The notes under the pieces: generated by a model
The model's database searches: none
What the model saw: the letters and a program-made list of their open reading frames with translations, nothing else
Told to the model about the DNA's origin: nothing
Made by a program: the position numbers and the translations under genes
DNA from: DASYAN01 sp036501345
GTDB taxonomy: Bacteria > Chloroflexota > Ktedonobacteria > Ktedonobacterales > Ktedonobacteraceae
Direction of reading: 5' to 3'
DNA: 8,687 nucleotides
Assembly (NCBI GenBank): GCA_036501345.1
Contig: DASYAN010000474.1
Span: forward strand, 1 to 8,687
Shown: in pieces, positions 1 to 6,378 of the stretch
Numbering within the stretch: the first letter of the stretch is position 1
Layout: every line of letters begins with the position of its first letter

Positions 1-274
1 TTTGGAACCCATAAACATTCTCGAGTTGTTCATGTACATCAGATGATGAAGAGGATAGCATAGATGTTGAGATGTGTCAATATCTTAATGCAATAACTGT
101 TTAAATGATAATTTACAATTTGTCTTGTGTGACAAGTAGCATTCTTGCTCGACTATCTGGGGTTTTCAGATGCTCCAATAGATTATTGTATATGAATAAA
201 TTGTAATTGGACTATTGCAAGGTGGAGTGTTATAGTAGCAATGTGCATATTACATAGCTAAGGAGGAGCTGAAT
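1..274. other. AT-rich non-coding leader, no gene recognised
   Basis: No convincing coding region is visible here. The first 60 bases are open in + frame 1 and end at a TAG at 61-63; this could be the tail of a gene entering from the left, but 20 codons without a recognisable motif cannot support a call. Short inverted repeats occur: CTTGT/ACAAG at 124-136 and ATCTG/CAGAT at 155-171. Neither is followed by a T-run, so neither looks like a terminator. The right end carries a promoter-like sequence and a strong Shine-Dalgarno sequence, listed separately. Confidence 0.5.
208..236 (+). promoter_or_regulatory. putative sigma-70-type promoter for the 275/464 unit
   Basis: TGGACT (208-213, 4 of 6 to the -35 consensus) is separated by 17 bases from TATAGT (231-236, 5 of 6 to the -10 consensus). 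This would start transcription near 243, about 17 bases before the AAGGAGG at 260-266. It is a consensus match by eye only, and AT-rich sequence gives such matches by chance. Confidence 0.3.
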
Positions 275-364
275 TTGGCAAATCAATGGAATGACTTGAT
301 GAAGCTATTGGACAAGGGGGCTCCACAAAGACGCTGGAAGGCGTGCCTAGGCCAGAATAGCTAA
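275..364 (+). CDS. possible small ORF, 29 aa, unknown function
   Basis: A TTG start at 275 follows a near-perfect Shine-Dalgarno AAGGAGG (260-266) with 8 bases of spacing, the strongest ribosome binding site in the window. The reading frame runs 29 codons to TAA (362-364). The predicted peptide begins MANQWNDLMKLLDKG and continues with a basic stretch (RRWK) and one Cys. It is mildly amphipathic, with no signal peptide or recognisable domain. It lies in the same frame as the downstream gene at 464, separated by stops at 362 and 440. It could be a leader peptide, a genuine small protein or a decayed 5' fragment of a longer gene. The case rests almost entirely on the ribosome binding site. Confidence 0.35.
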   Translation: MANQWNDLMKLLDKGAPQRRWKACLGQNS

Positions 365-400
365 CCTCAGCTACATGAAATGAGGTATGCAAATTGCATA
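364..400 (+). promoter_or_regulatory. inverted repeats upstream of the antirepressor-like gene, operator candidate
   Basis: Two adjacent dyads lie here. ACCTCA (364-369) and TGAGGT (381-386) form a 6-bp stem with an 11-base loop. TATGCAA-A-TTGCATA (386-400) is a perfect 15-base palindrome. A related half-site, CAATTTGCA, recurs at 413-421. The palindrome sits 63 bases before the ATG at 464, a plausible position for binding by a dimeric regulator or for a transcript hairpin. There is no T-run, so it is not a standard terminator. Confidence 0.3.
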
Positions 401-463
401 TCTCTCTATAGACAATTTGCAAGGTCCTGCCATGATGACTAGCCCTTTAGAAAAGAGGTATTT

Positions 464-1252
464 ATGAGCAATATTCATGATGAAGAAACATCACAAGATT
501 TAGTAGCACCGCTAGAGCAACAAACACTCCTGTTCTACGGTAAGTCCATAGTTGTAGTACGTCTACCAGATGGCAGACCTGCCGTAGTGCTAAATTTCCT
601 CTGCATTAATCTAGAATTAGATCCATATACACAAATGCGGCGCATATGCCGCACAGAGGCAATTGCTGATGATATAGTACATGTGCGTGTAGAACGTAGT
701 CCAGAGGAAGGTGGCTCACAAGCAATGGCTGCCCTTGTATTACGAGCAGTTCCCTTCTGGTTAGCAGGTATCGATGTAAAGCGTGTCAAGGAAGAGATAC
801 GCCCTGACCTTATCCGCTATCAACGTGAGGTTGTCGATGTGCTCTATGCCTGGGCACAAACACAGAAGACCTCACCAGAGCCGACAAACCTAGTCCCGTC
901 AGAACCAGTCATACAGCCAGTGTCACCAGAACTAGGAGCATCTGCTGAGGTATGGATCTCCTACCACAAACAAATGATAGAGGCTCTACAGTGGCAGAGG
1001 GATATGGAGCAATGGCAAGGAAACGTTGAGAGTCGGCTTGAAGGTGTGGAAGCTATGACTGGACTGATACCCGGTATCTTGGATCGGCTTGGTCCTGAGA
1101 CATTGACTCCACAGCATCAACGGGATATCCAGATCTATGTAAAGCAGCTCAGTCAAGCTAGCAATAAACACCCCAATACGATCCATGAGGATCTCAAAAC
1201 AGCCTTCCACAAACCACGCTATCAGGACCTACTCGAGGATGAATGGCCCTAG
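464..1252 (+). CDS. phage antirepressor N-terminal (P22_AR_N-like) protein, probably C-terminally truncated
   Basis: Residues about 15-130 resemble the P22_AR_N domain, the N-terminal part of phage antirepressors. Recognisable stretches are LLFYGKSIVVVRLPDGRPAV, LDPYTQMRRI, and LRAVPFWLAGID followed by RYQREVVDVLYAWA. A Pro/Glu-rich linker (135-160) and a helical, coiled-coil-prone region (165-200) follow. The tail (about 210-262, TLTPQHQRDIQIYVKQLS onward) resembles an ORF6C-type C-terminal helical domain. The ATG at 464 is preceded by AAAAGAGG (451-458) with 5 bases of spacing. Phage antirepressors act by protein or DNA contacts on repressors, but chromosomal copies of this family are common and their role is not established. 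The TAG at 1250-1252 cuts the tail: the same frame continues for 32 more codons to 1351. No integrase or other phage gene is nearby. Confidence 0.82.
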   Translation: MSNIHDEETSQDLVAPLEQQTLLFYGKSIVVVRLPDGRPAVVLNFLCINLELDPYTQMRRICRTEAIADDIVHVRVERSPEEGGSQAMAALVLRAVPFWLAGIDVKRVKEEIRPDLIRYQREVVDVLYAWAQTQKTSPEPTNLVPSEPVIQPVSPELGASAEVWISYHKQMIEALQWQRDMEQWQGNVESRLEGVEAMTGLIPGILDRLGPETLTPQHQRDIQIYVKQLSQASNKHPNTIHEDLKTAFHKPRYQDLLEDEWP

Positions 1253-1351
1253 GTAGAGAACTGGTTCAAAGTGCAGATCGATCGCGCGAAGAAGCAAGGG
1301 AAGCTGCAAAGCCAGCAAAGTCTGTTTGACCAGACGGAGGAAGGCCAATAG
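1253..1351 (+). other. in-frame continuation of the antirepressor-like gene beyond a TAG stop
   Basis: After the TAG at 1250-1252 the same frame stays open for 32 codons to a second TAG (1349-1351). The translation starts VENWFKVQIDRAKKQGKL and ends with a Gln/Glu-rich tail containing SLFDQ. It joins smoothly to the preceding ...LLEDEWP, giving an amphipathic helix and a charged tail typical of a natural protein C-terminus. I therefore read 464-1351 as the ancestral gene of 295 codons including the TAG, with that TAG as a recent nonsense mutation or, less likely, a read-through site. The terminator begins only 29 bases after the second stop, which fits the longer gene boundary. Confidence 0.6.
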
Positions 1352-1379
1352 CTATAGATGTGTAAAAAGATGAAACTTG

Positions 1380-1413
1380 AAGCGTTCACCTAGCAGTGGA
1401 TGCTTTTTTGTTT
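1380..1413 (+). terminator. rho-independent terminator after the antirepressor-like gene
   Basis: AAGCGTTCAC (1380-1389) pairs with GTGGATGCTT (1396-1405) over ten base pairs, two of them G-U, around a six-base loop. The 3' arm runs directly into a T-tract (TTTTTT to 1409, then G and TTT to 1413). It isolates the left unit from aroC. Confidence 0.8.
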
Positions 1414-1477
1414 ACTGAAGTGGAACTAAGAAATCGAGTAATCCACCATGCTGCACACCAGCTACAATAACCTGAGC

Positions 1478-1505
1478 TTGGATGTCGACTCCTCCTTGCT
1501 ATAAT
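1478..1505 (+). promoter_or_regulatory. putative aroC promoter
   Basis: A perfect -10 hexamer TATAAT (1500-1505) lies 16 bases after TTGGAT (1478-1483, weak -35). Transcription would start near 1512 and give a short leader before AAGGAG (1525-1530). Overlapping the start point are a palindrome ATAATA-C-TATTAT (1501-1513) and a tandem heptamer CTATTAT (1507-1513, 1514-1520). These could be an operator or simply low-complexity AT sequence. Confidence 0.5.
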
Positions 1506-1538
1506 ACTATTATCTATTATAAATAAGGAGCTGATACA

Positions 1539-2699
1539 ATGTTTCGTTTTCTGACAGCAGGAGAGTCACATGGCCCATGTTTGACAATGATTGTTGAGGG
1601 CTTGCCCGCTGGATTAGCACTTGAGAAATCGATTGTTGATGCAGATTTGCGCCGTCGCCAGGGTGGCTATGGGCGTGGTGGCCGCATGAAAATTGAGAAA
1701 GATGCCATTCGCTTTCACTCTGGCATGCGTCATGGCAAGACACTAGGTTCGCCGATTACTATGCAGATCGAAAATCTGGACTGGGTCAACTGGGAAGAGC
1801 GTATGAATCCAGCACCCATAGACGCTTCCGTTGAGACTGTAACGCGGGTCCGTCCCGGTCATGCTGATTTTACCGGAGCGATCAAATATGGTCACGGTGA
1901 TGTACGCAATGTAATTGAACGTTCCAGTTCACGCGAGACTGCTTCACGTGTTGCGGTTGGTGGTTTATGCCGTCAATTTCTTGCACAGTTTGGTATAATA
2001 ATCCACAGCCATGTACTCTCGATCGTCGATGTAGGTTACGAGACGCCTCGCCCTCTCAATCGAGATGCCTATCCTGATCAAATGTGGGAAGCGGTCGAGG
2101 CTTCACCGATGCGTTGTGCTGATGCAGCACTGACGGAGAAGATGATTGCACGTATCGTGGAGGCTAAGGGCAACGGCGATACATGCGGGGGCGTCTTTGA
2201 GGTAGTGGCTTTCGGGGTGCCAATTGGCCTGGGCAGTTTCAGTCAGTGGGATCGACGCCTGAGTGCACGTCTGGGCATAGCCATGATGAGTATTCCTTCG
2301 GTGAAGGCTATGGAAATTGGAGCAGGTTTTGGGGCTACTCGTACGACGGGATCGCATGTCCATGACGTCTTACGCCACGCTGAGGATGGAAGTTGGTTTC
2401 ATCTTTCCAATAACGCTGGTGGTATCGAAGGTGGTATCTCCAATGGGGAGCCGATTGTAGTACGCGTCGGCGCCAAGCCAATCCCTACGTTGGCACATCC
2501 ACTACCGTCAGTAGATCTGGCAACGGGTGAAAATATTGATCAGAGCCGCTATGAGCGTAGTGATGTCTGTGTTATCCCGGCAGCTGGTGTCGTCGGTGAA
2601 GCTATGATGGGGATTGTCCTGACTGAAGCGATAATTGAAAAGTTCGGCGGTGATAGCATAGATGAGATGGTACACAATTATCGCGCTGACCAGGGCTAA
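1539..2699 (+). CDS. aroC: chorismate synthase
   Basis: Catalyses the last step of the shikimate pathway in the cytoplasm: 5-enolpyruvylshikimate-3-phosphate to chorismate with loss of phosphate, using reduced FMN as cofactor. The 386 residues are the usual family length and the family signatures are in order: GESHGP near the N-terminus (about 8-13), RRQGGYGRGGRMKIEKD (about 39-55), GSPITM with the following N-x-DW, RPGHADFTGAIKYG (about 105-118), ERSSSRETASRVAVGG (about 127-142), GDTCGGVFEVVAFG, the NNAGGIEGGISNGEPI flavin/substrate region, and the C-terminal ERSDVCVIPAAGVVGEAM. The ATG follows AAGGAG (1525-1530) with 8 bases of spacing. No frameshift or missing core motif is seen. It stands alone among aro genes in this window and may be co-transcribed with the downstream penicillin-binding protein. 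Confidence 0.97.
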   Translation: MFRFLTAGESHGPCLTMIVEGLPAGLALEKSIVDADLRRRQGGYGRGGRMKIEKDAIRFHSGMRHGKTLGSPITMQIENLDWVNWEERMNPAPIDASVETVTRVRPGHADFTGAIKYGHGDVRNVIERSSSRETASRVAVGGLCRQFLAQFGIIIHSHVLSIVDVGYETPRPLNRDAYPDQMWEAVEASPMRCADAALTEKMIARIVEAKGNGDTCGGVFEVVAFGVPIGLGSFSQWDRRLSARLGIAMMSIPSVKAMEIGAGFGATRTTGSHVHDVLRHAEDGSWFHLSNNAGGIEGGISNGEPIVVRVGAKPIPTLAHPLPSVDLATGENIDQSRYERSDVCVIPAAGVVGEAMMGIVLTEAIIEKFGGDSIDEMVHNYRADQG

Positions 2700-2776
2700 T
2701 CAGGTAACTAGGTAGAATGTAGAACAAGATGTTCCAACACGAATCTCAAGCATCAATGTAGAAGGTACGCGACTTT

Positions 2777-4438
2777 ATGAATATTAGTACGAGCATACGT
2801 AGATTGACGAATCTGTTCATCATTCTTTTTGTGATGCTCAGTGGCTGGTTGGTCTACTGGCAGGTGATAGTGGCACAACAGGTTAGCAGCAATGTTCACA
2901 ATAGTCGTCGCTGCCTGATCGAAAATTCGCCGCTCCGAGGAACGATCTATGACCGCAACGGACAATGGCTGGCAAAGTCGGTTGCGGATGCAAATGCACA
3001 ATGTGGCTACCGCCGCGTTTATTTTGATCCTTCACTGGCAGGTCTGATCGGTTACTATGCTGGTCCCAACTATCCTGCCACCGGGGTTGAAAAGCAATTT
3101 GATGATGCGCTCAGTGGGCGCACTGGTATCACAACGCTGAATAATACAGTCAACCAATTACTGCACCGTGCTCCTGTTGGCAATGATATTTATCTAACAA
3201 TCGATGATCGGATTCAGCAGATTGTGGACCAGCGTTTTAGTGATCAGTATTACAACGGTTATAACTCTGGCGATCAAGAGTATGTGTATCCTTCTGATGC
3301 AGGAACAGTGGTCGTGTCCAATCCCCATACGGGGGAAATCCTGGCCATGTTGAGTCGTCCCAGCTATGATCCAAACAAGCTGGTACAGACCCTACAGCAG
3401 AACGATCTGTCCTATTACAATCAACTGGCCCAGGACCCAGAGCAACCATTGCTTGAACGTCCGCTTCAGGGCAATTATGTGCCAGGATCGACATTCAAGA
3501 CGCTCACTCTAATGGCGGCAATTGATTCGGGCAAGACAACACTAGCACAGACGTTTGATAAGCAACATGCGCTTGGACCAATTAATTATAATGGACAGAA
3601 TATTGGTCCTTCAGGCAATAATATTGATGGGTACACATACCACTTTCCAGTGACTACCGAGTACGGTTATACCCATTCAGATAACATCATTTTTGCTCAG
3701 CTTGGGGTAAACACTGGTTTCGATACATGGATGAATTACAACCGGAGCCTGTATATTGAAGGTCAGATTCCCTTTGATCTACCAGTAGCGACGAGTCATG
3801 TGCTACCTGCAGGACAAACACAAATGGCAGATAATCAGCTAGCGGCAGATGCCTTTGGTCAGGGGACAGACTTTGTGACCCCGCTACAGATGTCGCTTAT
3901 TGATAATGTTGTGGCAAATAATGGTCAGTTAATGCGTCCCACGTTAATTTACAAGATTACTGGGCATAAGACTTCCGATCAAGACAATCCTGCTTCTATT
4001 CAAACCTTTAACCCTCAATCTCTGGCTACGCCTATCAAGAGTGATACAGCCGTCCAGGTACGTCAGGCCATGTATGGGGTTATGCAGTGTGGTCCTGGTG
4101 CGGAGCTTCATGTAAATTTGAGTAATTCCACCTGGGGTCTAATTGGCAAGACGGGGACAGCCCAGCTATCCGACGTCCCGGATACGGGTCAGTTAGATGT
4201 GGGGGACCGCGCTGAAGGCTGGATGCTTACAGAGGCTCCCTATACAATTCAGAATACTAGCCAACTTCCAGCGCTTACGATAGTCGCTATGAGAGAACAT
4301 GGTGGTGATGGTGCAGCATCCACTGGACCAATGATCGGCGATATCTATAATGACGTCTTTAGCAAGGGCTATGTCCAGACTAACAAGGTGTCTGTTCCTG
4401 GGATAAGTTACTGTTATCAAACTGGTTTGCTCCAGTAA
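2777..4438 (+). CDS. class B penicillin-binding protein (PbpA/FtsI-type D,D-transpeptidase)
   Basis: Cross-links peptidoglycan on the outer face of the membrane. A single N-terminal transmembrane anchor spans about 11-33 after a short basic N-terminus (SIRR). A dimerisation/pedestal region follows, with RGTIYDRNG (54-62) and GYYAGPNYPATGVEKQFDDALSG-like sequence (92-114), features shared with PbpA-type proteins. The transpeptidase domain (about 170-535) has all three active-site motifs: S238-T-F-K241 (nucleophile Ser238), S301-D-N303 and K458-T-G-T461. There is no PASTA domain and no glycosyltransferase domain. At 553 residues it is in the normal class B range. ATG 2777 is preceded by AGAAGG (2760-2765) with 11 bases of spacing. 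It lies 77 bases after aroC with no terminator between, so co-transcription is possible. No rodA/ftsW partner lies in the window, so elongation versus division cannot be decided. Confidence 0.93.
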   Translation: MNISTSIRRLTNLFIILFVMLSGWLVYWQVIVAQQVSSNVHNSRRCLIENSPLRGTIYDRNGQWLAKSVADANAQCGYRRVYFDPSLAGLIGYYAGPNYPATGVEKQFDDALSGRTGITTLNNTVNQLLHRAPVGNDIYLTIDDRIQQIVDQRFSDQYYNGYNSGDQEYVYPSDAGTVVVSNPHTGEILAMLSRPSYDPNKLVQTLQQNDLSYYNQLAQDPEQPLLERPLQGNYVPGSTFKTLTLMAAIDSGKTTLAQTFDKQHALGPINYNGQNIGPSGNNIDGYTYHFPVTTEYGYTHSDNIIFAQLGVNTGFDTWMNYNRSLYIEGQIPFDLPVATSHVLPAGQTQMADNQLAADAFGQGTDFVTPLQMSLIDNVVANNGQLMRPTLIYKITGHKTSDQDNPASIQTFNPQSLATPIKSDTAVQVRQAMYGVMQCGPGAELHVNLSNSTWGLIGKTGTAQLSDVPDTGQLDVGDRAEGWMLTEAPYTIQNTSQLPALTIVAMREHGGDGAASTGPMIGDIYNDVFSKGYVQTNKVSVPGISYCYQTGLLQ

Positions 4439-4447
4439 GATTTACCA

Positions 4448-4553
4448 TTAGACTAATTTCGTCTGGATTGGCCTGAGGAGTCGCTTGAGTCCTAATTTTA
4501 GTGAAAGGAAGTGACTCCTCTCCGCAGATTACTCGAGGCCCAAATTAGTCTAA
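4448..4553. repeat. nested inverted repeat filling the convergent intergenic gap
   Basis: TTAGACTAATTT (4448-4459) is perfectly complementary to AAATTAGTCTAA (4542-4553). Inside it GGCCT (4470-4474) pairs with AGGCC (4536-4540), and GAGGAGTCGCTT (4475-4486) pairs with AAGTGACTCCTC (4509-4520) over twelve pairs including one G-U. The element occupies almost the whole 121-base gap between the converging genes. It may act as a bidirectional transcription end or RNA stabiliser, although no long T-run follows the outer stem on either strand. Alternatively the 9-bp ends GACTAATTT/AAATTAGTC, each flanked by TA, look like a small non-autonomous (MITE-like) element. The pairing is certain; the function is not. 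Confidence 0.6.
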
Positions 4554-4559
4554 CGCAGC

Positions 4560-6362
4560 TTATTGTTTGATGAACTGACCCAGAATAGTTGGATACATAT
4601 AGATGGCTCCTTGAGAATCTACATAGAGCAATAACACTGCTTTATTAATCGGGTTGCCATCAGGACCAAAAGCAATCTGTCCGCTCACTCCCTGAATGGC
4701 ATTTGCTCCATTGAGGTTTCTCAATTCCAGCTCTAAATCTTCAGGTGTAACGAACTGCTTCCCAGAACTCAGAACCATGTTACAACCACTTAACATTGCA
4801 AGAGTCGCATCATAAGCGACCATCACTCCACTATCGGGACGAGTAAAGCCGTAAGTTCCTGAGAGGTACCGCTTATGCGGGTCAAAATATGTCTGATACT
4901 CAGAGAAAAACGCAGGTTCCTGATCACTATATCCCAAAATATTCCACTCATCAGGATAGGCATCAGCAGTGAAGTGTAGATGAGTAAAACTAGAAGTACG
5001 AGCTATGGCTGAATATACTTCTGGATCATATAGCGCATTACCTCCCAGGACTGGTAAATTCGGTGGAAGTTGATTGGATAGCAATATATTTGCATCGCTC
5101 GCGTAACCAGAAAAGTAAATCAGATCAGGGCTTTTACTTAAGGCATCTTGCAATTGTGAAGGAAGCGTTTCCGGTTTTCCCGCAGTATAGAGCTCCTCGA
5201 CCGCTAATTGTCCACCATCTTGCACAAAATCCTGCAGAAAATCCCCTGCCAGAGAGCTGCTAAAGGGATTTTGCGGGTCTTCAAACAAAGCAACGCTCTT
5301 TGCATGCAAGGTTCCAATTGCATATTGAGCACCTAGCCTTGCTGATTGGTTGTCGGAGGGAACCACACGGAAAAAGTAGGGTGAAGCATTGGTCAATTCA
5401 TCAGAGGAATCTGCTGGTGAAATTAGGGGAATTTTTGCTGTTCTCAGTGCCTTAATGGCCGCAAGGGTGTAGGCACTAAATGGCCAGCCCATCACCCCAA
5501 CAAAAGTTTTGTCCGTCTGAGCTACGTGGATGATCTGTTGTGTGATGTTGGAAACATAATCTGGCTTACTGCCAGTATTAGCAATCAAGAGACGTACTTG
5601 CACTCCCCCATGCAATTTTGATCCATCGTTAAACTCTTTCTGTGCCACATAGGCTCCCTGCAAGTCATCACGACCAACCCCGAGATTAGCTCCAGAGAGG
5701 ATTGTTGCCACCACCATCGTTACATAGGGATTCCCAGAGTTCACAACATTCAGATCTTCCTGATAGATCAAAGCCTCTGCATCATTCGAGTTTATCGCAG
5801 TCGCTTGATTTAAGAGCGAGGTGACCTGATTCACATTAGTGCTATTCTGCCTATACATCTGTGCAGCCTGCGATTTCAATGAGCCATCGGCTAATGTTGT
5901 ATCAAAAGCATAGGAACCATCACTAATACCTATCGATTCGTTCCCAATTTGTGTGACCCCGATGCTAGTAGGGGAACTATGGAAGTACAGAAAAGCAGTA
6001 TAACCTCCACTACTCAGTAGCATTACGACAATCAGAATCAATATGACCATCCACCACCGAGATTGCAATATTTGACCAGTTGTTCTGCTATGTATTAGGG
6101 ATTGATCGAAAGGTTGTAACTGAATAACAGGAAAATCTCCTGTTTTATCATTAATGATGCTTGACCAGTATCTAATTAACTCTTGTAATAGAGCACGATT
6201 TTCAGCATCCTCAATAGTCGAACCTCCTCGTGCTAGCTCCTCGAGAAAGCTGTAGACATCTTGGATATCGATTTCCTCTGGCTGCTCCATACGCAACAGG
6301 AGGTTCTTATGATAATCTCGGATGCTCTTTAATTTTTGCTGTTTTTCTTTGAATTGTTGCAT
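4560..6362 (-). CDS. membrane-anchored periplasmic-binding-protein-type receptor with cytoplasmic N-terminal module
   Basis: 600 residues. Residues 1-102 are predicted cytoplasmic: a Lys-rich helix (1-25), then a small helical module (about 30-86) with GGSTIEDAENRALLQELIRYW that I cannot assign to a named family. One transmembrane helix spans about 104-127, preceded by Arg/Lys-containing sequence, so the N-terminus should be inside. Residues about 160-205 look TPR-like (LLNQATAINSNDAEALIYQEDL). Residues about 212-596 form a type I periplasmic-binding-protein fold of the Leu/Ile/Val-binding (Peripla_BP_6) class, with ILSGANLGVGRDDLQGAYVAQKEFND, FVGVMGWPFSAYTLAAIKALRTAKIPLISPADSSDEL-like and YDATLAMLSGCNMV segments. 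There is no lipoprotein Cys and no ABC permease or ATPase gene nearby, so sensing of a small ligand is more likely than import. The start is preceded only by a weak AAAAGAG; it lies 16 bases after the EAD1-helical gene. Last gene of the apparent operon. Confidence 0.85.
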   Translation of the reverse strand: MQQFKEKQQKLKSIRDYHKNLLLRMEQPEEIDIQDVYSFLEELARGGSTIEDAENRALLQELIRYWSSIINDKTGDFPVIQLQPFDQSLIHSRTTGQILQSRWWMVILILIVVMLLSSGGYTAFLYFHSSPTSIGVTQIGNESIGISDGSYAFDTTLADGSLKSQAAQMYRQNSTNVNQVTSLLNQATAINSNDAEALIYQEDLNVVNSGNPYVTMVVATILSGANLGVGRDDLQGAYVAQKEFNDGSKLHGGVQVRLLIANTGSKPDYVSNITQQIIHVAQTDKTFVGVMGWPFSAYTLAAIKALRTAKIPLISPADSSDELTNASPYFFRVVPSDNQSARLGAQYAIGTLHAKSVALFEDPQNPFSSSLAGDFLQDFVQDGGQLAVEELYTAGKPETLPSQLQDALSKSPDLIYFSGYASDANILLSNQLPPNLPVLGGNALYDPEVYSAIARTSSFTHLHFTADAYPDEWNILGYSDQEPAFFSEYQTYFDPHKRYLSGTYGFTRPDSGVMVAYDATLAMLSGCNMVLSSGKQFVTPEDLELELRNLNGANAIQGVSGQIAFGPDGNPINKAVLLLYVDSQGAIYMYPTILGQFIKQ

Positions 6363-6378
6363 TTTTCTCTTTTAACCC

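Noticed and set aside
1..63. Open + frame ending at TAG 61-63 as the tail of an upstream gene
   Set aside because: Only 20 codons with no recognisable motif; chance frames of this length are common.
2722..2734. GAACA/TGTTC inverted repeat between aroC and the penicillin-binding protein gene
   Set aside because: Only a 5-bp dyad with no second copy; not enough to call an operator, and no T-run for a terminator.
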